Source: CAWGUU01 sp963825765 (GTDB lineage: Bacteria > Actinomycetota > Acidimicrobiia > Acidimicrobiales > AC-14). From it: a DNA stretch of 64,000 nucleotides. The notes below the pieces were generated by a model. That model did not search any database, was not told where the DNA came from, and saw only the letters and a program-made list of their open reading frames with translations. The stretch covers positions 62,001 to 126,000 of the forward strand of contig CAWGUU010000012.1 in NCBI GenBank assembly GCA_963825765.1. Direction: 5' to 3'. The position numbers and the translations under genes are program-made. Below, piece by piece: positions 1-8,576 of the stretch; position 1 is the stretch's first letter; every line of letters begins with the position of its first letter.

Positions 1-756
1 ACCGGCATCCACTCCCGGTAGGCCCGGATCGCCGCCGACCGGCGCGCCGACCAGGTCCCGTCCCGGCGGTCGTCGTGTTGGGCGGCGCCCTCCCGCCAGC
101 TGCCCGCCGCCACCTCGTGGTCGTCCCACACCGCCACCATCGGATGGCGGGCGTGGAGCGCCTGGAGGTGGGGATCGGCCTTGTACTGGCGATGGCGAGC
201 CCGGTAGTGGGCCAGCGAGGTGGCGGCGGCACGAGGCTGGTGGGGCCGCACCTCGGTGCGGGCGTGCCTGTCGTTCTCGTAGATGTAGTCGCCGACGTGG
301 ACCACCAGGTCGACGTCACGGCCGGCGAGGTTGCGGTAGGCGTGGAACCGCCCGGCCGGCAGGGAGGCGCAGGACACAAGGCCGAGGCGCAGGCCGGCCA
401 CCGGCTCGCCGAACGGCGGGGCGGTCCGCGTGCGCCCCACCGGGGAGTGGGTGCCGTCCGCCTCAGCGCCGGGACCTCGGAACCGGTACCAGTAGGTCGT
501 GGCCGCCTCGAGCTCGTCCACGTCGACGTTCAGGGTGTGGTCGACGTCGGGACCGGTCTCCGCCGTCCCCTTGGCCACGACGTTGGCGAACCCCGGGTCC
601 CGGGCCACCTCCCACCCGACGTCCACCGAGGCAGAGGCGGCCGCGGCGCGGCGCGGCAGGCGGGGACCACCGGGTCCACAGGATCACGCCGTGGGGGAGG
701 GGGTCGCCGCTGGCGACGCCGTGCCGGAAGGGGCTGGTGTCCGCGGGGCTGGTCAG
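1..756 (-). CDS. phoD: PhoD-like alkaline phosphatase (3' end cut by window edge; apparent frameshift)
   Basis: Extracellular metallophosphoesterase of the PhoD family, which releases phosphate from mono- and diesters. The N-terminal part shows the family signature FRHGVASGDP followed by VILWTR. After a frame change the translation continues with VDVGWEVARD and a fibronectin-like segment, then LVSCAS, HVGDYIYEN and VWDDHE, the metal-binding blocks. The two parts lie in different frames. The break maps to the GGGG run at about 662-665, where removing one base restores the frame. No ATG/GTG start with a clear ribosome site precedes the first block; a CTG at 754-756 is the best guess, and a signal peptide is not visible, so the 5' end may also be damaged. 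The C-terminus lies beyond base 1. Family assignment is firm; integrity is not. Confidence 0.8.
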
Positions 757-906
757 GGTCGAGGCTCTCTGTGGTCCGGGTTGCCCCGATTTTTCTGAAA
801 GTGTGGTGGTTCTGTCACTCTGGCGGTATCTGGCAGTCTGGCGCCTGGTGAGCGGACCGCCGACCACGCCGGCCCGCCGCCGTCCGGCCAAAGAAGGGTA
901 CTGACT

Positions 907-1551
907 GTGTACGTGGGCATTCTCGGGGGGACCGGCCCGGCCGGACAGGCGCTGGCCGTGCGACTGGCGTCGGTCGGCTGCGAGGTCGTCATCGGGTCGC
1001 GGTCGGTGGAGCGGGCGGAGACAGCCTGTGACGAGCTGCGGTCGCGCTGGCCCGAGCGCGAGCTGGCCCTCCAGCCCGGCACCAACCCGGAGGCGGCCAA
1101 GGCCGACCTGGTGGTGGTGGCCACGATCTGGGAGGCCTCCGCCGAGACCGCGGCGTCGGTGGCCGGCGAGCTGGGCGGCAAGGTCGTGATCTCGATGGGC
1201 AACGCCCTGGCCAAGATCGACGGGGAGCTCCGGCCCGTGCGCCTGCCCGAAGGGTCGGTGGCGGCCGCCGTGCAGCACGCGGCGCCGGCGGCTCTCGTGG
1301 CCACCGCCTTCAACCACATCCCGGCTCGCGACCTCGGCCGGCTCGACCGCCCGCTCGTGGGCGACGTCATCATCTGCGCCGACCATCCCATCGCCGCCGA
1401 CGCCACCGCCGACCTGGTGCTCGCCATTCCCGGCCTGCGTCCCATCCGGTCGGGCTCACTGGCCCTGGCCGGCATTGTCGAGGGGTTCACCGCAGTCCTG
1501 ATCGGGATCAACCGCCGTGCCGGGATCCGGCTCACGGGCGTCGGCGACTGA
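907..1551 (+). CDS. npdG: NADPH-dependent F420 reductase
   Basis: 214 aa cytosolic oxidoreductase that transfers hydride between NADP(H) and coenzyme F420. The N-terminal Rossmann loop GILGGTGPAGQALA and the following SRS (NADP phosphate contact) are typical. The middle block AVQHAAPAALVATAFNHIPA and the C-terminal GIVEGFTAVLIGINRR match F420-dependent NADP reductases. GTG start, with an AAGAAGG-like ribosome site about 10 bases upstream. The next gene, mshC, starts 5 bases after the stop, so the two probably share a transcript. F420 use supports an actinobacterial host. Confidence 0.9.
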   Translation: MYVGILGGTGPAGQALAVRLASVGCEVVIGSRSVERAETACDELRSRWPERELALQPGTNPEAAKADLVVVATIWEASAETAASVAGELGGKVVISMGNALAKIDGELRPVRLPEGSVAAAVQHAAPAALVATAFNHIPARDLGRLDRPLVGDVIICADHPIAADATADLVLAIPGLRPIRSGSLALAGIVEGFTAVLIGINRRAGIRLTGVGD

Positions 1552-1556
1552 CGCCG

Positions 1557-2687
1557 GTGCGCCTGTACGACACCGCCCGCGGCGAGGTCGCCGAATTCAG
1601 GCCCGGCCCGGTCGTCACCATGTACACGTGCGGGATCACGCCCTACGACGCCACCCACGTGGGCCACGCCGCCACCTACGTGCTGTACGACGTCCTGCAG
1701 CGCCGCCTGCGCGACATCGGCCATCGCACGCTGTGTGTCCGCAACATCACCGATGTCGACGACGACCTCCTCCGCAAGGCCCGTGAGCTGGGAGTTCCCT
1801 ACCTGGAGCTGGCCGCCAAGGAGACGGCCCGGTTCGAGGCCGACATGGCTGCCCTCGGCATGCTCCCCGCCTACAGCGAACCGCGCGCCACGTCGGCCAT
1901 CCACGACATCCTGGGCTTCATCGGCATGGTGCTCGACCGGGGTCACGCCTACCTGGCAGGAGGCGGCGTCTACTTCGACGTGGCCTCGTTCGAACGGTTC
2001 GGCCAGCTCAGCCACCTGAGCCGGGACGAGATGCTGGCGCTGGCGGCCGAACGGGGTGGCAACCCCGACGACCCGGCCAAGCGCGATCCCCTCGACTTCG
2101 TCCTGTGGCAGCCCTCGGCGCCCGACGAGCCGGCCTGGAGCTCCCAGTGGGGCCCGGGACGGCCGGGCTGGCACATCGAGTGCTCGGCCCTGGCCCTGCG
2201 GGAGCTGGGCGTCAGCATCGACCTCCACGGCGGCGGCTCCGACCTGATCTTCCCCCACCACGAGTGCGAGACCGCCCAGTCCGAGGGGGCCACCGGCGAG
2301 CGCTTCGTACGCCACTGGCTCCACGCGCCGATGGTGGAGCTGGACGGCACCAAGATGTCGAAGTCGCTCGGCAACCTGGTGTTCGTCAGCGACCTGGTCA
2401 AGGACTGGGACCCGATGGCGGTCCGGCTGGCGATCCTCGACCACTCGTACCGGGCACCGTGGGCGTGGCACGAGGACCTGCTGGCGAAGGCCGCGTCGCG
2501 CCTCGAGCGCTGGCGGGCGTCGGGCCCGGGCGACGCCGCCCTCGACGACGTGCGCGCCGCCCTCGACGACGACCTCGACCTGCCGCGGGCCGTCGCCGCC
2601 ATCGACGAGGCGGCGACGGCTGGTGCAGCGACAGGTGGTGTCGGCAGGGCCGCCGCCCTGCTCGGGATCACGGGGCCGGGGGACTGA
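1557..2687 (+). CDS. mshC: MshC-type L-cysteine:glucosaminyl-inositol ligase (CysRS-like)
   Basis: 376 aa member of the cysteinyl-tRNA synthetase superfamily. The first block reads CGITPYDATHVGHAATY, the MshC form, rather than the CysRS form with CGPTVY and HIGHAR. GWHIECSA (zinc/Cys pocket), FPHHECE and KMSKSLGN follow in order. MshC ligates cysteine to GlcN-inositol in mycothiol synthesis using ATP. It lacks the tRNA anticodon-binding tail of true CysRS and is slightly shorter than the usual ~410 aa. GTG start immediately behind npdG. A degenerate second CysRS is the alternative but less likely. Confidence 0.85.
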   Translation: MRLYDTARGEVAEFRPGPVVTMYTCGITPYDATHVGHAATYVLYDVLQRRLRDIGHRTLCVRNITDVDDDLLRKARELGVPYLELAAKETARFEADMAALGMLPAYSEPRATSAIHDILGFIGMVLDRGHAYLAGGGVYFDVASFERFGQLSHLSRDEMLALAAERGGNPDDPAKRDPLDFVLWQPSAPDEPAWSSQWGPGRPGWHIECSALALRELGVSIDLHGGGSDLIFPHHECETAQSEGATGERFVRHWLHAPMVELDGTKMSKSLGNLVFVSDLVKDWDPMAVRLAILDHSYRAPWAWHEDLLAKAASRLERWRASGPGDAALDDVRAALDDDLDLPRAVAAIDEAATAGAATGGVGRAAALLGITGPGD

Positions 2688-2703
2688 GCCCGGCCGTCGG
2701 GGC

Positions 2704-3297
2704 CTACTCGCTCAGCCGGAACGGCGGGTACGCGTCGGTCATGAGGTACGCGTAGACGGTCACCCGGGTGCTCCAGCGGGAAAAGCCGACGACGTAGTTC
2801 CGCAGCCCCTGCGGCCACTTGCCGGTGATGAGCACCGCGAAGAAGCCGATGATGAACACGACGAGCGCCCCGATGGCGAGCAGCAGGAGCACGACGTAGT
2901 GGGGGATGAGCAGCAGCCACTTCACGAAGATCAGCAGCCGGCTCAGCTTGGCCGGGTACTCGATCGACAGCAGCGCCGGGTAGTTGCCCGGGTCGAGCTC
3001 GGACAGGGTGAACTCGAACGGCGGGTACTTGGCGTTCATGAAGCCGGCGTAGGAGCCGACCCGCCACTCGTAGCGGACCACCATCGCCATCACGTCGAAC
3101 AAGCTCTTGGGGATCTTGGCCGTGAACAGGATCGTGAAGAAGGCCACCAGGGACAGGACGCCGGCCACGATTTGCAGCACGTAGACCACGATGAACTGCG
3201 GGATCACCAGGAGCCACGAGATCAGCGGCAGCCACCGTGGAACCTTGAGTGGGTGCTGCAACTCGAGCTGTACCGGGTATTTCGCGCTGTACGCCAT
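2704..3297 (-). CDS. DUF4389 membrane protein
   Basis: 197 aa integral membrane protein with an internal duplication. Each half has a two-helix hydrophobic segment (about residues 22-55 and 118-160), a LPxxL/ITGK-type turn, then R(Y/W)xxRVxxYxxxMxxxYPPF (residues about 75-92 and 174-193). This is the DUF4389 pattern; function unknown. It converges on mshC with only 16 bases between the stops. No partner gene points to a role. Confidence 0.85.
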   Translation of the reverse strand: MAYSAKYPVQLELQHPLKVPRWLPLISWLLVIPQFIVVYVLQIVAGVLSLVAFFTILFTAKIPKSLFDVMAMVVRYEWRVGSYAGFMNAKYPPFEFTLSELDPGNYPALLSIEYPAKLSRLLIFVKWLLLIPHYVVLLLLAIGALVVFIIGFFAVLITGKWPQGLRNYVVGFSRWSTRVTVYAYLMTDAYPPFRLSE

Positions 3298-3416
3298 GGT
3301 TTCCCGCTCCTCGCCTTCCCCCCGCGGACGATGTCTCGCCGCGGCGCGCAGTGTAGCCCCACTGCTCCGGCGCTTCCCTTGGACGAGCGGCCTGACCTGG
3401 GACTACGCGAACGGCA

Positions 3417-3737
3417 TCAGTAACTGCTGGTGTCGCTGCTCGCGGCGACGATGATGAGGCCGATGATGAGGACAAGTCCCACGATGCCGATCCAGCCCAG
3501 CACGATCCCGGCGGTGGCCATCCCCGCCCCGCTCTCTCCCCGTTCCCGGATCTGCTTCTTGGCCATGTAGCCGAAGACAAGGGCCAGGATCGCCCCGACG
3601 CCGTAGATCCACAGGATGCCGAGGACCAAGGAGGCGATGGCCATCCCGTTGGTGGGACCTCGGGGCGGCCCGTACTGAGGCGGCTGCTGGTACGGCTGCG
3701 GTGGCTGGTACTGACCGTACGGGTCTGACGATGACAT
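3417..3737 (-). CDS. DUF4190 small membrane protein
   Basis: 106 aa protein. A short Pro/Gln/Tyr-rich cytoplasmic head (residues 1-35, PYGQYQPPQPYQQPP) precedes two hydrophobic helices, one ending FGYMAKKQIRERGESGAG and the second GIVLGWIGIVGLVLIIGLIIV, the DUF4190 signature. The start is placed at MSSSDP because GAGGAG sits 7 bases upstream; a longer frame upstream lacks a ribosome site. Function unknown; such proteins are common in actinobacterial envelopes. Confidence 0.85.
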   Translation of the reverse strand: MSSSDPYGQYQPPQPYQQPPQYGPPRGPTNGMAIASLVLGILWIYGVGAILALVFGYMAKKQIRERGESGAGMATAGIVLGWIGIVGLVLIIGLIIVAASSDTSSY

Positions 3738-3792
3738 GCGACTCCTCACGAACGGGGCGTGTTCGCGCCGTGACGACCCTCGAACGCCGTTG

Positions 3793-3839
3793 AGCTGATC
3801 TGTCAACCAGCTGACTGTCAACCAGCTGATCTGTCAACC
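3793..3839. repeat. Three tandem 15-16 bp repeats
   Basis: AGCTGATCTGTCAACC (3793-3808), AGCTGACTGTCAACC (3809-3823) and AGCTGATCTGTCAACC (3824-3839) lie head to tail in the gap between the divergent DUF4190 and ASH-domain genes. The middle copy lacks one base. Such an array may be an operator for the divergent promoters or a slippage product. Confidence 0.85.
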
Positions 3840-3899
3840 GGTAGAGCCCCACTGTGGGAGGCGGAAAGACGGGACAAGTATGACCCGCGTCGATTCCCC

Positions 3900-3926
3900 G
3901 CGCCCGGGCCTTCGGGCACCGGGCGC
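3900..3926. other. GC-rich hairpin with TTCG tetraloop
   Basis: GCGCCCGG at 3900-3907 pairs with CCGGGCGC at 3919-3926, extended inside by GCC/GGC around a TTCG loop with one bulged A. It ends 38 bases before the start of the + strand gene at 3965, so it may be in that gene's 5' leader or be a spacer terminator. There is no T tract. Confidence 0.5.
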
Positions 3927-3964
3927 GAAAGCACCCGCGACCCCGGCCGGTAGGGTCGGATCAC

Positions 3965-4540
3965 ATGAGTGAGCGAGGGTCCTTCTGGTCGACCATGCCC
4001 GGCTTCGTCACCGGTGCCGCTGGCCTGCTGACCGCGCTGGTGGGCCTGCTGGGCCTGTCGGTGCAGCTGGGCTGGATCGGCGGTGGTGGCTCGGGCGCCG
4101 GGAACGGGACGAGTACCACCGTCTCGACGGTGCCGGGAGCGAGCACGACCGTGGCCGCCGGCTCGGCCACGACGGTCGCCGGCTCGAGCTCCGCCACGAA
4201 ACCTGCCGGGCAGACGGGAACTGCGCAGTTCACCGTCGAGCCGACGAGCGTCGACTTCACCGTCGGGGCCCCCCGGCAGGCCACGGTCAAGGTGCGCAAC
4301 ACCGGCGAGGTCCCGCTCACCGTCAAAGCCCCCACGGTGAACGGTTCGGGCGCCACCCACTTCGTGGCAGGTGACGTCAACTGCACCGGCCAGCCACTGG
4401 CGCCCGGCCGGAGCTGCGAGTTGCAGGTGGTGTTCGCACCGAAGGCCGGCGGCGCAGTCTCCGCCGTCGTGGCCATCGCCGCGGCCGAGGCTCCGAAGCA
4501 GATCGAAGTCCAGGTGAAGGGCAGCTCCCTGCTCGGCTGA
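3965..4540 (+). CDS. Membrane-anchored ASH/HYDIN-like domain protein
   Basis: 191 aa. One hydrophobic helix near the N-terminus (about residues 12-38) is followed by a Thr/Ser/Gly/Ala linker (40-80). A C-terminal beta-sandwich follows with FTVEPTSVDF, ATVKVRNTGEVPLTV and a CxxC-bounded RSCELQVVFAPKAGG block, the pattern of ASPM-SPD2-Hydin (choice-of-anchor D) domains. The two cysteines (in DVNCTG and RSCEL) could form a disulfide outside the cell. Likely a cell-surface structural or binding protein. No operon partner is apparent. Confidence 0.75.
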   Translation: MSERGSFWSTMPGFVTGAAGLLTALVGLLGLSVQLGWIGGGGSGAGNGTSTTVSTVPGASTTVAAGSATTVAGSSSATKPAGQTGTAQFTVEPTSVDFTVGAPRQATVKVRNTGEVPLTVKAPTVNGSGATHFVAGDVNCTGQPLAPGRSCELQVVFAPKAGGAVSAVVAIAAAEAPKQIEVQVKGSSLLG

Positions 4541-4567
4541 CCCCGTTTCACCCTGCGACTGGGGCTG

Positions 4568-5353
4568 TCAGCCCGGTGAGCGGCTCAGGGACCGCCGCAG
4601 CTGGTGGTTGGGCGTGAACAGGCGTCGCAGCGTGAGCGTGCCGGCGACCAGGGCGGCGAAGGCGTTGCCGCCGAGCAGCATGTACATCACCACCAGCTGG
4701 AGGCGGATGGCCGACCCCGGCGAGGCCCCGGCCAGCAGCATCCCCGTCATGGCTCCGGGAAGGGCAACCAGCCCGACCACCTTGGTCTGGTCGATGATCG
4801 GGAGGGTGCCCGTCCGCAGGGCGGCCCGGTGCCAGGGCGCAGCCGCCTCGGCCGAGGTCAGGCCCAGGCTGAGCCGGGCCTCCACCTCCCGGCGGTGCGA
4901 CGCAAGGTCGTCGTAGAGGCGGGTCATCACGAGTGACGTGGCGTTCATGGCGCCCGAGATCACCATGGATCCGAGCGGGATGGCCGAGCGCGGCTCCGGC
5001 GGCACGATGCCGAGCAGGAGCAGGACGCCGAGGGTGCCGGCGGTGGCGGCGCCGACGGCGGCGACGGCGATGAGGTAGGCGCCGGGTATCCGCTTCGACC
5101 GTGCACCCGACGTGAGCGCCGCGGTGACGACCATCACCGCCAGCACGACGGGCGTGAGCCGGGCCTGGCTGTCGAAGACGTACGCCAGGACGAAGCCGAC
5201 GGCGAGGAGCTGGGCGAAGGACCGGAAGGTGGCGACGAGGATGTCGCGCTCGAGGGCGGCCCTGCGGATCCGTGACACCGCGATGGCCACGACCACCAGC
5301 AGAAGGGACAGGGCGACGTCACCGCTGGAGATCTGGTCGCTCAGGTCGTTCAC
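4568..5353 (-). CDS. fetB: FetB-type (UPF0014) ABC exporter permease
   Basis: 261 aa polytopic membrane protein. Landmarks are RSFAQLLAVGFVLAYVF, the central IPLGSMVISGAMNATSLVMTRL and GLVALPGAMTGMLLAGASP, diagnostic of the UPF0014/FetB family. FetAB in E. coli relieves iron stress by export. The ATPase partner lies immediately upstream (16-base gap, same strand), so this is a two-gene operon. The iron substrate is inferred from the family only. Confidence 0.88.
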   Translation of the reverse strand: MNDLSDQISSGDVALSLLLVVVAIAVSRIRRAALERDILVATFRSFAQLLAVGFVLAYVFDSQARLTPVVLAVMVVTAALTSGARSKRIPGAYLIAVAAVGAATAGTLGVLLLLGIVPPEPRSAIPLGSMVISGAMNATSLVMTRLYDDLASHRREVEARLSLGLTSAEAAAPWHRAALRTGTLPIIDQTKVVGLVALPGAMTGMLLAGASPGSAIRLQLVVMYMLLGGNAFAALVAGTLTLRRLFTPNHQLRRSLSRSPG

Positions 5354-5369
5354 GGGGCCGGTTTTCTGT

Positions 5370-5966
5370 TCACGGGGACGGGGCGCTCACGGTGATCATC
5401 CTGTCGGCCAGGTCCTCGGCCTGGGCGCGGTCGTGGGTGACCATGACCACCGTGAGGCCGTCGTCGGCCAGCGACCGCACCAGGCGCTCGATGCCCAGCT
5501 TGGAGTCGGCGTCGAGGGCCGACGTGGGCTCGTCCAGCACCAGGCACTGGGGCTCGAGGGCCAGGGCCCGGGCCAGGCACATGCGCTGCGCCTCGCCCAC
5601 CGACAGCCGGTCGGCCGCCCGCGACGCCAGGCTCGGGTCGAGCCGGACCCGGGCCAGCAGGGCGTCGACCGGGCGCGGGGCGCCGCTGCTGCCCACGCCC
5701 AGGTTGGCGGCGACCGTGCCGGGGAACGGGACCGGAACCTGACCTACGTACTGGACGCGCCGACGCAGGTCCAGCACGTCGTAGGAACGTACGTCACGGC
5801 CGTCGAACAGGACCTCGCCGTCGTCGGGGTCGTCGAGGCGGTTCAGGAGGCGCAGGAGCGTCGTCTTGCCGGCGCCCGACGGACCGACGATGGCGGTGAG
5901 GCCGTCCGACGGGATGCGGGCGGAGAACCCCACGACGATCGGGCCGTGGTCCCCGTAGATGCTCAC
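5370..5966 (-). CDS. fetA: FetA-type ABC exporter ATPase
   Basis: 198 aa ATP-binding subunit. Walker A GPSGAGKTT, Q-loop QYVGQ, a signature LSVGEAQR (variant of LSGGQ), Walker B CLVLDEPTSALD and the switch His in VTHD are all present. GTG start at 5966; the seven codons before it (DRFEYRN) read like the normal N-terminus of ABC ATPases, but no standard start codon occurs there before a stop, so the true start may be non-standard. Pairs with the permease downstream. Confidence 0.85.
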   Translation of the reverse strand: MSIYGDHGPIVVGFSARIPSDGLTAIVGPSGAGKTTLLRLLNRLDDPDDGEVLFDGRDVRSYDVLDLRRRVQYVGQVPVPFPGTVAANLGVGSSGAPRPVDALLARVRLDPSLASRAADRLSVGEAQRMCLARALALEPQCLVLDEPTSALDADSKLGIERLVRSLADDGLTVVMVTHDRAQAEDLADRMITVSAPSP

Positions 5967-6065
5967 GTTGCGATATTCGAACCGGTCGCCGATGGCCGAT
6001 TATCCCACCGGACCCGGATTTCCCTCCAGAGCGACAGGCGGCCTCCCGGTAGTCTCGATCGGGAC

Positions 6066-8048
6066 ATGTCCGACCACACCACGCCGAACCAGATCCCGCC
6101 AGGCCAGATCACCGTCACCCTGCCCGACGGGTCGGCCCGATCCCTCGAACCAGGGTCCACCGCCGCCGACCTGGCCAAGTCGATCGGGCGGGGGCTGGCC
6201 AAGGCGGCGGTCGCCGCCACCGTCGACGGCGCCCAGGTCGACCTGTCGGCACCGTTGCCCGACGGCGGCAAGGTGGCGATCGTCACCGCCGATTCCGACG
6301 CCGGGCGCTACGTCCTCCGCCACTCCACCGCCCACGTCCTGGCCCAGGCCGTCTGCGACCTCTTCCCGGGGGCCAAGTACGCCATCGGGCCGCCCGTCGA
6401 GGACGGCTTCTACTACGACTTCGATCTCCCCGGCGGGGGCTCGTTCACCGAGGACGACCTCGGGCGCATCGAGGCCCGCATGCGGGCCATCGTGGCCGAG
6501 GACCAGCCCTTCGTCAGGGAGGAGCTGTCCCGGGAGGAGGGCCTGCAGCGCTTCGCCGACCAGCCCTACAAGGTGGAGATCATCGAAGGCGTGGAGCCCG
6601 ACGAGGGCGCCGGCGGCAACGAGGTGAGCGTCTACCGGAACGGTGCCGATCCGGGCGGGGGCTGGGCCGACCTGTGCCGCGGTCCCCACGTCCCGTCCAC
6701 CCGCCGCCTCGGGTCGTTCAAGCTCATGAGGGTGGCCGGCGCCTACTGGCGGGGCGACGAGCACCGGCAGATGCTCCAGCGGATCTACGGCACCGCCTGG
6801 GAGTCCGACAAGGCCCTGGCCGAGCATCTGCACCGGTTGGAGGAGGCCGAGCGCCGCGACCACCGCCGCCTGGGCCTCGAGCTCGACCTGTTCCACTTCC
6901 CGCCCGAGATCGGTGGCGGCCTGCCCGTCTTCCACCCCAAGGGCGGCCTCATCCGCAAGCTCATGGAGGACTTCTCCCGCGCCGAGCACGAGGCCTCCGG
7001 CTACGAGTTCGTGTTCACGCCCCACCTGGCCAAGTCGACGCTGTTCGAGATCTCCGGCCACCTCGACTGGTACTCCGAGGGCATGTACCCGCCCATGGAG
7101 ATGGAGGGTGCCACCTACTACCCCAAGCCGATGAACTGCCCGATGCACATCCTGATTTACACGTCGCAGGCCCGGTCCTACCGGGAGCTGCCGCTGCGGC
7201 TCTTCGAGCTCGGCACCGTCTACCGCTTCGAGCGCTCGGGCGTGCTGCACGGCCTCACCCGGGTCCGGGGCTTCTCCCAGGACGACGCCCACATCTTCGT
7301 GACGCCCGACCAGCTGCTCGGCGAGCTCACCTCGCTGCTCGCCTTCGTCCTGCGCATCCTGCGGACGTTCGGCCTCACCGAGTTCGAGGCCGAGCTGGCT
7401 ACCCGCCCGGAGAAGTTCGTGGGCGAGCCCGAGGAGTGGGACGACGCCACCGAGGCCCTGCGAGAGGCGCTGGAGAGCTCCGGCATCCCCTACACCGTGG
7501 CCGAGGGCGAGGGTGCGTTCTACGCCCCCAAGATCGACGTCCACGTGCGCGACGCCATCGGCCGGCGCTGGCAGATCTCCACCCTGCAGGTCGACTTCCA
7601 GCTGCCGCAGCGGTTCGGAATGGAGTACGTCGGCGCCGACAACGCCCGCCACCGCCCGTTCATGATCCACCGGGCCCTGTTCGGCTCGGTCGAGCGCTTC
7701 TTCGCCATCCTGCTCGAGCACTACGCCGGCGCCTTCCCGGCCTGGCTGTCCCCCCTCCAGGCGCGGGTCCTGCCGGTGCGGGCCGACCACGAGGCCTACG
7801 CCTCGGAGGTGACGACGCGGCTGCGGGCCGCCGGCCTGCGGGTCGACACGTCGGAGGCCGACGAGCCCCTCGGCGGGCGGATCCGGCGGGCCAAGCTGGA
7901 GAAGATCCCCTACGTGCTGGTGGTGGGCGACGCCGACGTGGCCGGCGGCACCGTCGGCGTCAACCCCCGCGGCGGAACCGTCGAGCGTGACGTGCCGGTC
8001 GAGGACTTCTTGACCCGCCTGGTCGACGAGGTTGCTGCAAAGGCGTGA
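6066..8048 (+). CDS. thrS: Threonine--tRNA ligase
   Basis: 660 aa class II aminoacyl-tRNA synthetase, full length. Domains in order: TGS (ITVTLPDGSARSLEPGSTAADLA), the second additional domain with HSTAHVLAQAV and the GPPVEDGFYYDFDL block, catalytic core with MNCPMHI, motif 2 (RFERSGVLHGLTRVRGFSQDDAH, cited as a region), motif 3 in HRALFGSVERFFAILLEHY, and a C-terminal anticodon-binding domain (ARVLPVR to VEDFLTRL). ATG at 6066 gives the canonical TGS start; the open frame runs further upstream but covers the opposite-strand ABC genes. The HIT gene overlaps its stop by four bases. Confidence 0.97.
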   Translation: MSDHTTPNQIPPGQITVTLPDGSARSLEPGSTAADLAKSIGRGLAKAAVAATVDGAQVDLSAPLPDGGKVAIVTADSDAGRYVLRHSTAHVLAQAVCDLFPGAKYAIGPPVEDGFYYDFDLPGGGSFTEDDLGRIEARMRAIVAEDQPFVREELSREEGLQRFADQPYKVEIIEGVEPDEGAGGNEVSVYRNGADPGGGWADLCRGPHVPSTRRLGSFKLMRVAGAYWRGDEHRQMLQRIYGTAWESDKALAEHLHRLEEAERRDHRRLGLELDLFHFPPEIGGGLPVFHPKGGLIRKLMEDFSRAEHEASGYEFVFTPHLAKSTLFEISGHLDWYSEGMYPPMEMEGATYYPKPMNCPMHILIYTSQARSYRELPLRLFELGTVYRFERSGVLHGLTRVRGFSQDDAHIFVTPDQLLGELTSLLAFVLRILRTFGLTEFEAELATRPEKFVGEPEEWDDATEALREALESSGIPYTVAEGEGAFYAPKIDVHVRDAIGRRWQISTLQVDFQLPQRFGMEYVGADNARHRPFMIHRALFGSVERFFAILLEHYAGAFPAWLSPLQARVLPVRADHEAYASEVTTRLRAAGLRVDTSEADEPLGGRIRRAKLEKIPYVLVVGDADVAGGTVGVNPRGGTVERDVPVEDFLTRLVDEVAAKA

Positions 8049-8554
8049 CCCTCGAGCGGCTGTGGGCGGGTTGGCGGATGGAGTACGTCGAGGGCGTCGG
8101 TCCCCCCGATGGTCCCGACGCCGGGCCCTGCGTGTTCTGCCGCCTGCTGGCCAGCGACAAGCCCCCTGAGTCCACCCTCGTCGTCTGGCGGGACGACACG
8201 GTGGCGGCCGTGCTCAACGCCTACCCGTACACCTCAGGCCACTTGCTGGTGATGCCGGTGCGCCACGTCTCGGACATCGAAGAGCTGAACGCGGGGGAGG
8301 GGGCGGCGGTGTGGTCGGCGGTGACGGACGCCGTGCGGGCGCTCAAGGACGCCTACCGGCCCGACGGGCTGAACCTGGGTGCCAACCTCGGTCGCTCGGC
8401 CGGCGCCGGCATCCCGGGTCACTTCCACGTCCACTGCATCCCCCGGTGGGACGGCGACACCAGCTTCCTCACCACGATCGGCGGCACGAGGGTCCTGCCC
8501 GAGTCCCTCCCCCAGACGCTCGAGCGCGTGCGCTCGGCCTGGCCCCGCCGCTAG
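8045..8554 (+). CDS. HIT-family AP4A phosphorylase-like protein
   Basis: 169 aa. An N-terminal CVFCR pair (zinc-like), the NAYPYTSGHLLVMPVRHV block and the histidine triad GHFHVHCIPRW near residue 135 define the HIT family. It resembles mycobacterial Rv2613c, an AP4A phosphorylase encoded directly behind thrS. The GTG start overlaps the thrS stop (GTGA), indicating translational coupling. Substrate is inferred from that synteny. Confidence 0.87.
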   Translation: MTLERLWAGWRMEYVEGVGPPDGPDAGPCVFCRLLASDKPPESTLVVWRDDTVAAVLNAYPYTSGHLLVMPVRHVSDIEELNAGEGAAVWSAVTDAVRALKDAYRPDGLNLGANLGRSAGAGIPGHFHVHCIPRWDGDTSFLTTIGGTRVLPESLPQTLERVRSAWPRR

Positions 8555-8576
8555 TACACGTCGGGGCGTGGCCCCG

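Noticed and set aside
5112..6065. Long open frame running upstream of thrS on the + strand
   Set aside because: It lies over two clear ABC exporter genes on the other strand; the thrS TGS domain begins at 6066.
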